NCBI RefSeq assembly: GCF_025821625.1
Contig: NZ_JACKSH010000092.1
Coordinates: forward strand, 17,585-81,584
DNA: 64,000 nucleotides
From: Mycolicibacterium pyrenivorans
GTDB lineage: Bacteria > Actinomycetota > Actinomycetes > Mycobacteriales > Mycobacteriaceae
Direction of reading: 5' to 3'
The translations under genes and the position numbers were made by a program. The notes beneath the pieces are model-generated. The model searched no databases. It saw nothing but the letters and a program-made list of their open reading frames with translations, and had not been told where the DNA came from. Shown piece by piece: positions 31,820-42,282 of the stretch (positions are counted from its first letter, which is position 1; each line of letters begins with the position of its first letter).

Positions 31820-32947
31820 TTGGGCGTCGCGGACGCTTTCATGGCGGTATGGGCCAGGGCGCGTGCCACCCTCGGCGAGGGCGTTCCGCAGGACGGGTCC
31901 GCGTTTGATGAAAGCCCGACCCTGCTGCGGCTCCAGTCGCAGGTGCAGGCCGCCGCGCCGCAGGGTCGTTGGCAGGGGCCGTCCTCGGACGCATACGCAT
32001 TCGTCAATGACCGCCACGCGGGTGCTCTCGGGGCAGCCGCGCTTCTTGACCGACGGCTGCGCTCTGAGATCGACCGGTCCGTTGCGGTCGTGACCGCGGG
32101 GCGGCGAGACCTCGATGACGTTCGTCAGTGGGTCGAGAACGCCGCGGCCGCGGTGCCGCGAACCCCGGAGGGCGAACGGGCGCTCTACCCGGTGATCAGC
32201 AGAGGCAGCGGTGAGGTTGCCGAGATCCTGCAGCGTTCCCAGGCGGATATGAACGCCATTGCCGGGCGCATTCAAGGAATCGGCGCCGAGTACCAGGCGC
32301 TTGGAAACGAATTCAAGCTCGGGAACGGCGACGGTGCGGCGCCCGGCGCTGAACCCGGCGAAGAACCCCAACTCGCTGTAGGCGACGAGAACGAGCCATG
32401 GACCTATCCGGTCGACCCGCCCCCACCGGTAAATTCCGCACCTGGTGGCGGTAGGTGGGAACTGGGTCAGGCCTACCCGCCAGGCCCGGGTGGTGGCCCG
32501 CCGATGGGGCCGATCCCGGTGCCGAAGCCCTGGCATCGCAGTATCGATCCGCCGGTGAGGGGAGGTGGTTCGGGCTTGGAGGATGTCGTTTCACCACCGT
32601 CCAACGGTGTCGGCGTGAGACCGCCGCTAGTCATGCAGGAGTCCTATGAGTTCCGGGTGACAGGCGAGGGATTCAGCAACGGTGACGGCCATCTCCGGTG
32701 GGTGCAGCGCGACGGCAGCTGGCATCAGGCCCAGTGGATCGACTACGACCTCGAGGCCAACCACCTGCAGCAGCTCACCGGCAACGTCTCTGTGCCGTTG
32801 GGAGACCACAGCTGGGAACCCATCGACATCAAGGACATTTACCACCTGCAGGTGGACAACCCACGTCTCACCCTCTACATCCCGGATCCGTCGGGCAGCG
32901 TGCTCGAACTCGACCCGAACCGGCCTGCGGTATCGGGGCCGCGATGA
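31820..32947 (+). CDS. EspA/EspE-like type VII secretion effector
   Basis: A 375-residue protein. Its first 190 residues match the EspA/EspE family of ESX-1-associated substrates: start GVADAFMAVWARARATLGEG, a helical WQGPSSDAY turn in the place of the WXG turn, AVVTAGRRDLDDVRQWV and a second helix LQRSQADMNAIAGRIQGIGAEY. A Pro/Gly-rich linker (200-290) leads to an unrecognised C-terminal beta-rich domain of about 85 residues beginning ESYEFRVTGEGFSNGDG. The start is TTG at 31820: AGGAGG is 9 nt upstream and family similarity begins exactly there, whereas an upstream start at 31694 adds unrelated residues. No ESX genes are in the window. It overlaps the following gene by 4 nt; the C-terminal domain could be a toxin or enzyme, with that next protein as its partner (inference). 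Confidence 0.75.
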   Translation: MGVADAFMAVWARARATLGEGVPQDGSAFDESPTLLRLQSQVQAAAPQGRWQGPSSDAYAFVNDRHAGALGAAALLDRRLRSEIDRSVAVVTAGRRDLDDVRQWVENAAAAVPRTPEGERALYPVISRGSGEVAEILQRSQADMNAIAGRIQGIGAEYQALGNEFKLGNGDGAAPGAEPGEEPQLAVGDENEPWTYPVDPPPPVNSAPGGGRWELGQAYPPGPGGGPPMGPIPVPKPWHRSIDPPVRGGGSGLEDVVSPPSNGVGVRPPLVMQESYEFRVTGEGFSNGDGHLRWVQRDGSWHQAQWIDYDLEANHLQQLTGNVSVPLGDHSWEPIDIKDIYHLQVDNPRLTLYIPDPSGSVLELDPNRPAVSGPR

Positions 32948-33432
32948 TGAATTCCGCGGAGCCGCAGAGGTCACCCCGGGTGCGCTGGATGTGGATCGTG
33001 AGTGCCGCGGTTGTCACGGTGGCGGCCGTAGCGGCCGCCATATGGCTCATCGCCGAGCCAGCCTCCCCGCAGAGAAAAGCAGACTGCGCGGTCGTCGAAG
33101 ATGCGGCCCGTGAATGGCAGGCATCGGTAGAAACCTTGATCCCGGCTCAGGGGGTTACGGGGCCGAGCGACAAGTTCGTTGACGAGCAGTACCTGAAGAT
33201 GGCGGCGATGGTGCACACCGCGGCTGATTCGGTTTCGACCCCCGAGATCAAGCAGCACCTGAACGAGTGGGCCACTGCGGCAGATCGGCTCGCGTTGTCT
33301 CAACAAGATGGCCCCGGCCGCCCCGAGCCTCCCCGGACGCCCGAGGAGATGCTGAAGGTGTTCAGTCCGATCAACGACGCCGCCGTCGCTCTCGGCGAAC
33401 TCTGCCCGAATATGCCCTCGGCGCAGCGGTGA
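32944..33432 (+). CDS. Single-span membrane or secreted protein, partner of EspA/EspE-like gene
   Basis: A 162-residue protein with a short cytoplasmic N-terminus (RSPRVRWMW), one hydrophobic helix (IVSAAVVTVAAVAAAIWLIA, residues 17-36) and a 120-residue extracytoplasmic helical domain with two cysteines (near DCAVVED and GELCPN) that could form a disulfide. I recognise no family. The ATG at 32944 overlaps the upstream stop in ATGA, so it is coupled to the EspA/EspE-like gene; ATG at 32947 is an alternative. Placement suggests an immunity or anchoring partner, which is inference. Confidence 0.7.
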   Translation: MMNSAEPQRSPRVRWMWIVSAAVVTVAAVAAAIWLIAEPASPQRKADCAVVEDAAREWQASVETLIPAQGVTGPSDKFVDEQYLKMAAMVHTAADSVSTPEIKQHLNEWATAADRLALSQQDGPGRPEPPRTPEEMLKVFSPINDAAVALGELCPNMPSAQR

Positions 33433-33444
33433 GGATATCCCGGC

Positions 33445-33478
33445 CCGCGCGCTCGCCGAGACATGGGTGCTCGCGCGG
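33445..33478. terminator. Possible hairpin between convergent genes
   Basis: A 7-bp perfect stem (CCGCGCG at 33445-33451, CGCGCGG at 33472-33478) with a 20-base loop lies between the stop of the membrane-protein gene and the stop of pepN. There is no U tract, which is common for mycobacterial hairpin terminators, but the short stem makes this weak. Confidence 0.3.
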
Positions 33479-33486
33479 AAGAAATG

Positions 33487-36072
<2,586 letters not shown>

Positions 36073-36095
36073 GCTCGTCAACACTAAAGCACCCG

Positions 36096-36122
36096 GGAAG
36101 ACATGGGGGGTGTCGTCGGTTG
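36096..36122 (+). promoter_or_regulatory. Candidate SigH-type promoter
   Basis: GGAAGA at 36096-36101 and GTTG at 36119-36122 are separated by 17 bases. The known mycobacterial SigH consensus is GGAA(C/T)A, about 17-18 bases, GTT. It lies 47 bases upstream of the ATG of the DsbA-like oxidoreductase, whose M. tuberculosis homologue Rv2466c belongs to the SigH (thiol/oxidative stress) regulon. Confidence 0.5.
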
Positions 36123-36168
36123 TGCCGTACGGACGTCTGTCGTGACCAACGTTGAGGAGAGGACCGCC

Positions 36169-36807
36169 ATGTCCGAATTGACCGAGAAGTCCCGTGCCGA
36201 TTTCTGGTTCGATCCGCTGTGCCCGTGGTGCTGGATCACGTCGCGGTGGATCCTCGAGGTGGAGACGGTCCGCGACATCGAGGTCAGCTTCCATGTGATG
36301 AGCCTCGCGGTGCTCAACGAGAGCAGGGATCTGCCCGAGGAGTACCAGGAGGCGATGAAGGCGGCGTGGGGCCCGGTGCGGGTGGCGATCGCCGCCGAGC
36401 AGGCTTCAGGGTTTGGGGGATCCGAGATCCTCGGGCCGCTGTACACGGCGATGGGCACCCGGATCCACAACAAGAACTATCAAGAATTCGACAAGGATTT
36501 CTCCGCCGTGATCAAGGAATCCCTCGACGAGGTCGGGTTGCCCGCCGAACTGGCCGAGGCGGCGACCTCCGAGGACTACGACGCAGCGTTGCGCGAAAGT
36601 CACCATGCCGGGATGGACGCGGTCGGCGAGGACGTCGGCACCCCGACGATCCACGTCGACGGGGTGGCGTTCTTCGGGCCGGTGCTCTCACGCATCCCGC
36701 GCGGCGAGGAAGCGGGCAAGTTGTGGGACGCCTCGGTGATCTTCGCGTCGTATCCACACTTCTGGGAGCTGAAGCGCACCCGCACCGAGTCGCCGACGTT
36801 CGACTGA
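36169..36807 (+). CDS. DsbA-like thiol oxidoreductase (Rv2466c type)
   Basis: A 212-residue thioredoxin-fold protein of the DsbA/FrnE-like class. The active site is CPWC at residues 18-21 in [16 protein letters not shown]; the cis-Pro loop is [13 protein letters not shown]. There is no signal peptide, so it is cytosolic. Rv2466c is known as a mycothiol/mycoredoxin-linked reductase that protects against oxidative stress and activates TP053-type prodrugs. ATG at 36169 follows GAGGAGAGG. It is divergent from pepN and preceded by a SigH-like promoter. Confidence 0.92.
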   Translation: MSELTEKSRADFWFDPLCPWCWITSRWILEVETVRDIEVSFHVMSLAVLNESRDLPEEYQEAMKAAWGPVRVAIAAEQASGFGGSEILGPLYTAMGTRIHNKNYQEFDKDFSAVIKESLDEVGLPAELAEAATSEDYDAALRESHHAGMDAVGEDVGTPTIHVDGVAFFGPVLSRIPRGEEAGKLWDASVIFASYPHFWELKRTRTESPTFD

Positions 36808-36879
36808 CGTATCCGCGCGATTGTTTCCGTGCGGTTTACTCCGGTTGCGAGTGGGCGCCGCCGGGGTGACGGTATTGCG

Positions 36880-37948
36880 ATGACTGTCGCCGAGCCCACC
36901 ACTGGCGGTCACCGCGGGTGTCGGCTGGTTCGCGACCAACAGCGTCAGCGGCGCCTTCGCGCTTTCCACGCTGTTCGGTTTCGGTCCGCTCGTGGCGCTG
37001 GTCGTCATCGTGCTGGCCCAGACGGCGTTGGCGTTCTTCGGGCACAACCTGGTGCAGGCCTTCGAGCGGTACTCCTTCCCGGTGCTGGCGGTCATCTTCA
37101 TCGCGGCGTCGGTGGTGATCTTCGCCAACGCCGATGTCGGAAACGCCGCGCCTGCTGCCGGAGGCGTCGGCGGTATGGGCGGGTTCCTGCTCACCGTCGG
37201 CACGTCGTTCGGCTACGCGGCGGGCTGGACCCCCTACGCCGCGGACTTCGCCCGGTACCTACCCGCGAGCGTGTCGCCTGCGCGTACCGGGTTCTTCGCT
37301 GCCGCAGGGCTGTTCACCGCGTGTGTCGTCCTCGAGGTGGTCGGCGCAGCCTCGGTGACGACCGGGCAGGGATCGCTGGCCGACCCGACAGGTTCGTTCA
37401 CCGCCGAGCTGGCCTCGCCGCTGGCGAAGGCGACGTTGCTGGCCATCGCGGTCGGTGCGATCGCCGCCAACGCGATCAACATCTACTCCGGCGCAATGGC
37501 ATTCGTGACCATCGGCATCAAGTTGCCCCACCACGTCGCACGCGCCCTGGTGACGGTGTTCTTCGGGGTGGCCGGATTCCTGGTGGCGTGGTGGGCTTTG
37601 CCCGACGCCGCGCACAGTTACGAGTCGTTCCTGCTCATCATCGCCTACTGGGTGGGGCCGTGGCTGGGTGTGGTGTTCGCCGACCAGTACCTGCGCCGCG
37701 GACAGCAGGTCGGCCAGATTGGCCACCTGCTCTATGACCGGTCCTACGTCAACTGGGGTGGGCTGGCCGCGTTCCTCATCGGCCTGGTGGTGTCGGTGGG
37801 GCTGTTCGCCAACCAGGAGAAGCTCGTCGGGGGGGTCGCCGCCGCGGTGCCCGAGTTGGGGGACATCACGTTCTTTGCCGGTTTCCTGCTCGCCGGGGCC
37901 GCATACTTGGCTCTGTGTCGTTCCAAGATCGCAGCCGAGGAGGTATGA
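36880..37948 (+). pseudogene. NCS1 cytosine/purine permease, 5'-deleted
   Basis: The reading frame from about 36902 to 37948 encodes the last ~350 residues of a nucleobase:cation symporter-1 permease (usual length about 480): GVGWFATNSVSGAFAL, FFGHNLVQAFERY, GYAAGWTPYAADFARYLP, AANAINIYSGAMAF, PWLGVVFADQYLRR. About nine hydrophobic helices remain and roughly the first 130 residues are missing. A start-like ATG at 36880 (MTVAEPTT) is in another frame and breaks off after a few codons, as if the N-terminus survived and the next ~400 bp were deleted. The first start codon in the permease frame is GTG at 36992, inside a helix. The 3' end overlaps the deaminase start in ATGA, so the two were once coupled for cytosine uptake and use. 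A shortened functional protein is possible but unlikely. Confidence 0.8.
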
Positions 37949-38388
37949 GAACACCACTGGAGATGCTCGATGTCGCCGTGGATGAAGCGCGAAAAGGGTT
38001 GTCCGAGGGCGGCATCCCGATCGGCGCTGCGCTGTTCTCCGCCGACGGCACGCTGCTGGGCAGTGGACACAACCGGCGGGTGCAGCTCGACGATCCGTCC
38101 ATTCACGCCGAGACCGACGCATTCCGCAACGCCGGACGGCAGCGTGATTACCGGTCGACGGTCATGGTGACCACACTGTCGCCGTGCTGGTACTGCAGTG
38201 GCCTGGTCCGCCAGTTCAACATCGGCGCCGTCGTGATCGGGGAGAGCCAGACCTTCACCGGTGGGCACGACTGGCTGGCCGAGAACGGGGTATCGGTCAC
38301 CATGCTCGACGACCAGCGCTGCGTGACGATGATGCGCGAGTTCATCGCGGCCAATCCGGGTCTATGGGCGGAGGACATCGGTGAATAG
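37945..38388 (+). CDS. Cytosine deaminase, yeast FCY1-like
   Basis: A 147-residue zinc deaminase of the cytidine-deaminase fold. Zinc and catalytic residues are H54-A-E56 (PSIHAETDAF) and C81-x2-C84 (LSPCWYCSG). Similarity is strongest to yeast cytosine deaminase: FNIGAVVIGESQTFTGGHDW and a C-terminus ending WAEDIGE match the yeast C-terminal region. Such enzymes convert cytosine to uracil and ammonia; they are unrelated to E. coli CodA, an amidohydrolase. ATG at 37945 has GAGGAGGT a few bases upstream and overlaps the permease stop, supporting a cytosine-salvage role. Confidence 0.88.
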   Translation: MRTPLEMLDVAVDEARKGLSEGGIPIGAALFSADGTLLGSGHNRRVQLDDPSIHAETDAFRNAGRQRDYRSTVMVTTLSPCWYCSGLVRQFNIGAVVIGESQTFTGGHDWLAENGVSVTMLDDQRCVTMMREFIAANPGLWAEDIGE

Positions 38389-38411
38389 GGCTGACGGATG
38401 AGTGTCATCGA

Positions 38412-39371
38412 ATGAATATGGTTGCCACCGTCGATCTTTCACGCTGGCGCCGGGGCGGCCGGGCAGCCGACGAGGTTGCCGTCAACGTCGACGCCGGGCT
38501 ACAGCGCGCGGGGTTCATCCTGGTGCGTGGTCACGGTGTGGACCCGGCCCTGGCGCGCGGCGTCCGCGCCGCGGCCCGTGAGTTCTTCCTGCTGTCCGAC
38601 GATGTCAAGGCCAGATACTCGGTGCCCGTCGGTGGGCACGGCTGGCTCGCACCCGGCGCCGAGGCCAACGCCTACGCCGAGGGCACCGAGACGCCACCGG
38701 ACCTCAAGGAGAGTTTCAGCCTGGGCGCCGAGACCGCAACGGGTGACCCCGATGTCGACCGGATCTGGTTCGCCCCCAACGTGTGGCCGCTCGAGGTGCC
38801 CGCGCTGCAGCGGTTGGTCACCGAATACACCGCCCAGATGCGGTGGGTCGCCGACGAGCTGCTGGCGCTGTTCGCGCACGCGCTGGGCCTGTCCACGAAT
38901 CCGTTCGCGGCGATGGCCAGCACGCCGACCTGGACGATGAACATCAACCACTACCCGCCCGTCAGCGTGGTGGGCGAACCGGAGGCCGGACAGTTCCGGA
39001 TCGGGCCGCACACCGACTTCGGAACGGTGACCCTCCTGGACCGTGAACCCGGCGCGGGCGGTCTGCAGGTCTACTCCGAGGAGGCGGGCTGGGAGGACGC
39101 GCCGTATGACCCCGACGCGCTCACGGTCAACATCGGCGATCTGCTGGAGTACTGGAGCGGACGGCGCTGGCCGTCGGGCCGGCACCGGGTCCTGCCGCCG
39201 CAACCGCATGCTCCCGAAGAGGATCTGGTGTCGCTCATCTACTTCTACGAGGCCAACCACGACGCGGTCGTCACACCGCTCGCGCCGCCGGTCGGCAAGG
39301 TCTCCGGCCTGGTGCCCGTGACCACGGCCGCGTTCATCAAGGAGCGTCTCGACGCGATCACCGTGGCCTGA
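38412..39371 (+). CDS. Isopenicillin N synthase-like Fe(II) oxygenase
   Basis: A 319-residue 2-oxoglutarate/Fe(II)-type dioxygenase of the isopenicillin N synthase family. The N-terminal DIOX block GFILVRGHGVDPALARGV is present; iron ligands are H-x-D in IGPHTDFGTVTLLD and the distal His in SGRHRVLPP. The usual R-x-S pair that binds 2-oxoglutarate appears as LVSLIYF, with Leu in place of Arg, so cosubstrate use is uncertain. It starts 24 nt after the cytosine deaminase, on the same strand; ATG 38418 is an alternative start. Plant, fungal and bacterial relatives oxidise many small molecules; a pyrimidine-related substrate is suggested only by position. Confidence 0.85.
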   Translation: MNMVATVDLSRWRRGGRAADEVAVNVDAGLQRAGFILVRGHGVDPALARGVRAAAREFFLLSDDVKARYSVPVGGHGWLAPGAEANAYAEGTETPPDLKESFSLGAETATGDPDVDRIWFAPNVWPLEVPALQRLVTEYTAQMRWVADELLALFAHALGLSTNPFAAMASTPTWTMNINHYPPVSVVGEPEAGQFRIGPHTDFGTVTLLDREPGAGGLQVYSEEAGWEDAPYDPDALTVNIGDLLEYWSGRRWPSGRHRVLPPQPHAPEEDLVSLIYFYEANHDAVVTPLAPPVGKVSGLVPVTTAAFIKERLDAITVA

Positions 39372-39394
39372 GCGGCGAATGTAGGGTATCCGCC

Positions 39395-39868
39395 ATGCGC
39401 GTCTACCTCGGGGCCGATCACGCCGGATACGAGCTCAAGCAGGCCATCCTGGAGCATCTGAAGGGGGCCGGGCACGAGCCCGTCGACTGCGGTGCCTTCA
39501 GCTACGACGCCGAGGACGACTATCCCGCGTTCTGCATCGCCGCCGCGGAGAAGACGGTGGCCGACCCGGGCAGCCTGGGCATCGTGCTCGGTGGCTCCGG
39601 CAACGGCGAGCAGATCGCGGCCAACAAGGTCCCGGGAGCCCGCTGTGCGCTGGCCTGGAGCACCGAGACCGCAACGCTGGCCCGCGAGCACAACAACGCG
39701 CAAGTGATCGGCGTCGGTGGCCGCATGCACACCACCGAGGAGGCGCTGGCAATCGTCGACGCGTTCCTGGCCGCCGAGTGGTCGCAGGCCCCGCGCCACC
39801 AGCGCCGCATCGACATCCTCGCCGAGTACGAGCGCACCCACGTCGCACCGTCGGTGCCCGGCGCCTAG
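39395..39868 (+). CDS. rpiB: Ribose-5-phosphate isomerase B
   Basis: A 157-residue RpiB/LacA-type isomerase interconverting ribose-5-phosphate and ribulose-5-phosphate in the pentose phosphate pathway. Typical blocks are LGADHAGYELKQAILEHL at the N-terminus, GSGNGEQIAANKVPGARCAL (phosphate and active-site loop; mycobacterial enzymes use Glu instead of a Cys here) and HNNAQVIGVGGRMHT. ATG at 39395. It corresponds to Rv2465c and is followed after 3 nt by the DNA glycosylase gene. Confidence 0.95.
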   Translation: MRVYLGADHAGYELKQAILEHLKGAGHEPVDCGAFSYDAEDDYPAFCIAAAEKTVADPGSLGIVLGGSGNGEQIAANKVPGARCALAWSTETATLAREHNNAQVIGVGGRMHTTEEALAIVDAFLAAEWSQAPRHQRRIDILAEYERTHVAPSVPGA

Positions 39869-39871
39869 CAC

Positions 39872-40666
39872 ATGCCCGAAGGGCACACCCTGCACCGACT
39901 GGCCCGCCAGCACCAGCGTCGTTTCGGTCGCGCGCCGGTGGTGGTCTCCAGCCCGCAGGGGCGGTTCGAAGTGGGTGCCGCCGCGGTCAGCGGCCGGGTC
40001 CTGAAGAAGGCCACCGCCTGGGGCAAGCACCTGTTCCACCACTACGAGGGCGGTCGCGTGGTCCACGTGCACCTCGGGCTGTACGGAACGTTCACCGAGT
40101 CACCCGTCCCGCTGCCGTTGCCGGTCGGGCAGGTGCGGATGCGGATGCTGGGCGCCGACTACGGCACCGACCTGCGTGGCCCGACGGTCTGCGAGGTGAT
40201 CGACGAACCCGAGATCGCCGACGTCGTCGCCAGGCTCGGCCCCGATCCGCTGCGCCCCGATGCCGACCCGGCGCTGGCATGGCGACGAATCTCGAAGTCC
40301 CGGAGGCCCATCGGTGCGTTGCTGATGGATCAGGGTGTCATCGCCGGAGTGGGCAACGTGTACCGCACCGAACTGCTCTACCGCCACCGGATCGACCCGT
40401 TTCGGCCGGGAACGGACATCAGCGCCGAGGAGTTCGACGCCCTGTGGACCGACCTCGTCGCGCTCATGAAGGTCGGCGTGCGGCGCGGCAAGATCGTCGC
40501 CGTGCGGCCTGAACACGATCACGGCCCGCCGGCGTACCGGCCGGGCCGGCCACGCACCTACGTGTACCGGCGGGCGAGCGAACCCTGCCGGGTCTGCGGG
40601 ACGGGGATCCGCACCACCGTGCTGGAGGGCCGCAACCTGTTCTGGTGTCCCGCCTGCCAGACCTGA
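39872..40666 (+). CDS. nei2: Fpg/Nei-family DNA glycosylase (Nei2-like)
   Basis: A 264-residue base-excision-repair glycosylase/AP lyase. It begins MPEGHTLHRLA with catalytic Pro2 and Glu3; the helix-two-turn-helix GALLMDQGVIAGVGNVYRTELLY is present; and the C-terminal zinc finger is CRVCGTGIRTTVLEGRNLFWCPAC with four cysteines. These residues indicate an active enzyme removing oxidised bases. ATG at 39872 is 3 nt after the rpiB stop, so the genes are cotranscribed. Corresponds to Rv2464c. Confidence 0.93.
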   Translation: MPEGHTLHRLARQHQRRFGRAPVVVSSPQGRFEVGAAAVSGRVLKKATAWGKHLFHHYEGGRVVHVHLGLYGTFTESPVPLPLPVGQVRMRMLGADYGTDLRGPTVCEVIDEPEIADVVARLGPDPLRPDADPALAWRRISKSRRPIGALLMDQGVIAGVGNVYRTELLYRHRIDPFRPGTDISAEEFDALWTDLVALMKVGVRRGKIVAVRPEHDHGPPAYRPGRPRTYVYRRASEPCRVCGTGIRTTVLEGRNLFWCPACQT

Positions 40667-40740
40667 GCCGCGTTCAGGCTGCGCTGCGGGCGAGCAGTTC
40701 GCGTGCGGTGCGGCGCCAGCGCTGTGTCAGCGCGATGTGC

Positions 40741-41535
40741 CTAGAAGCCGCCGAAGTCGCCCCCGAAGTCGCCGCCGCCCCAGTCACCGCCGGAATCCCA
40801 ACCGCCGGCGTCGCCACCGCCGTCGAATCCGCCGTCGCCACCGCCGTCGGCCTGGCCTTGGTCGAACCCGTCTTGGAAGCCGTCGCCGTAGCCTCCCTCA
40901 AATGCCTGTGAGTCGTAACCGACCCCGGCCATGCCGGTGAACAGCGTGCTGAACAGCAGTGCGGACCCCACGCCCCAGGCCCCCGCCACCAGTGCGGGCT
41001 TCCACCACGGTTCGGAGTACCAGCCGGCCGGTACGGGCCGCCCGGCGACGCGGCCGCCGGGGTAGTAGTTCGGGGTGCGCTCCGACGGCGCCGGGGACGC
41101 CTCGATCTCGCGTCCTTCGAACTGCACGCGACGGTCCTCGGTGACGGTGCCCGCCGTCCGCTGCCCCGACAGCGACTCGAGGTCCGGCCCCGGGTCCATG
41201 CCCATCGCGGTGCGCGCGGCCCGCACGTAGTACAGACCCTCCAACGCGCTCTCCTTGGCCAGTTCGGCCTGGCGCGGCGTGGTGGCCTGGTCGATCTGCG
41301 ACGACGCGGCGGTGTAGCGCTCCGAGGCGTCGGCCAGCGCCTGCGTGGACGCGTCGTCGGTGCCCGAGAGCGCGAACACCTGACCGCCGAGCCGTTCGAT
41401 GACGCGGCGGGCGTCGGCTTTCGCGTCGGCCAGCGAGGCGGCGGTGCGCTTGCCCGACGCCTTCGACGCCGCATACACGGCCAAGCCGATCGCGCCGACG
41501 ACAAGGAGGATCAGGACGAGCAGTGCGCCTTCCAT
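40741..41535 (-). CDS. Membrane protein with Gly/Asp-rich C-terminus
   Basis: A 264-residue protein. An N-terminal helix (LLVLILLVVGAIGLAVYAAS) is followed by a helical domain (residues 30-110) rich in Ala/Glu/Arg, a linker, a second hydrophobic segment (PALVAGAWGVGSALLFSTLFTG, about 180-200) and a C-terminus dominated by Gly/Asp with repeated GGDWGGGDFGGDFGGF-like units. This layout matches actinobacterial membrane proteins of unknown function near nei2. ATG at 41535 starts directly before the first helix; the open frame upstream is basic and dissimilar. It converges on nei2. Confidence 0.78.
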   Translation of the reverse strand: MEGALLVLILLVVGAIGLAVYAASKASGKRTAASLADAKADARRVIERLGGQVFALSGTDDASTQALADASERYTAASSQIDQATTPRQAELAKESALEGLYYVRAARTAMGMDPGPDLESLSGQRTAGTVTEDRRVQFEGREIEASPAPSERTPNYYPGGRVAGRPVPAGWYSEPWWKPALVAGAWGVGSALLFSTLFTGMAGVGYDSQAFEGGYGDGFQDGFDQGQADGGGDGGFDGGGDAGGWDSGGDWGGGDFGGDFGGF

Positions 41536-41631
41536 GCCTGTCAGCGTACCGACAGGAAGACGCCGGTCCCGGTCTCGAGTCGACGAGGCCCCGTCAGGCC
41601 GAAGCGCTGTCCGCGCGACCCCCACCCACAA

Positions 41632-41660
41632 TTGACCGGAGTGTCAGACTTACCTACACT
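41632..41660 (+). promoter_or_regulatory. Near-consensus SigA promoter
   Basis: TTGACC at 41632-41637 and TACACT at 41655-41660 are separated by exactly 17 bases, an excellent match to the sigma-70/SigA pattern and unusually good for a mycobacterium. Transcription would begin near 41667, giving a leader of about 39 bases before the ATG of the 25-residue membrane protein. Confidence 0.65.
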
Positions 41661-41705
41661 CGGATTCGCTGTTCAGGACAAGAGCACATCACATTGGAGA
41701 TACAG

Positions 41706-41783
41706 ATGACGATCGCCATTCTCGTTGCCGGGCTGATACTCAGCATGTTTGTCTTCATGGCGATGGACGAGAAGTCATACTGA
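41706..41783 (+). CDS. 25-residue single-helix membrane protein
   Basis: A very short gene encoding MTIAILVAGLILSMFVFM followed by AMDEKSY: one membrane helix with a charged, probably cytoplasmic or periplasmic, seven-residue tail. ATG at 41706 has GGAGA about 7 nt upstream and a near-consensus SigA promoter 45 bases before it, so expression is well supported. The size and shape recall regulatory small membrane subunits (KdpF, CydX types) but the sequence matches none that I know. No partner gene is adjacent; it is divergent from the Gly-rich membrane protein. Confidence 0.65.
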   Translation: MTIAILVAGLILSMFVFMAMDEKSY

Positions 41784-42282
41784 ACCCAGTGCGGCGAAGT
41801 TAGTTATCGAACTGAGATTTGCCAGATTTGCAGCAGCCTCGCATGTTTGCCAGCGGTCGCTGCGACGCGTGCTCCTGACGGTTCGATGACGGACTCTCAG
41901 ACCACTTGCTGTTTGCGCCGGTAGAAGTTCTGCCATTCCCGGCGCCCGCGGTCCGCAGCCATGACAGCCATGACATCCATGGCCGGGCTCAGCTGGATCG
42001 GCGCAGCGCCGCCCGGGCGTGGGCGACGGTCTCGACACCGGCGACCGTGTGGGCCACGTCATCGACAGCGGTGTTCAACGGAGACGCTGCCGGTCCGGGG
42101 CGCGGCCGGCACCGAGCGCTGGTCGCGTCCCGGTCGCGGGTCGCCTGGTACGGAAATTCAAACGTGCGGCATTCGATCGTTATCGAGGTTTGTCTCATTC
42201 GTCACAGGGGTAACTCTTGTAACAGCCCCCATGGGGTAGCGCGACCCGAAACGACGATGAAAGAGATGAATGGAACAGCGGA
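41784..42282. other. Intergenic stretch, no gene recognised
   Basis: Nearly 500 bases with only short, overlapping frames on both strands and no family similarity or ribosome sites. The last 100 bases are less GC-rich and likely hold the promoter of the following gene. No tRNA, hairpin terminator or mobile element is seen. Confidence 0.4.
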
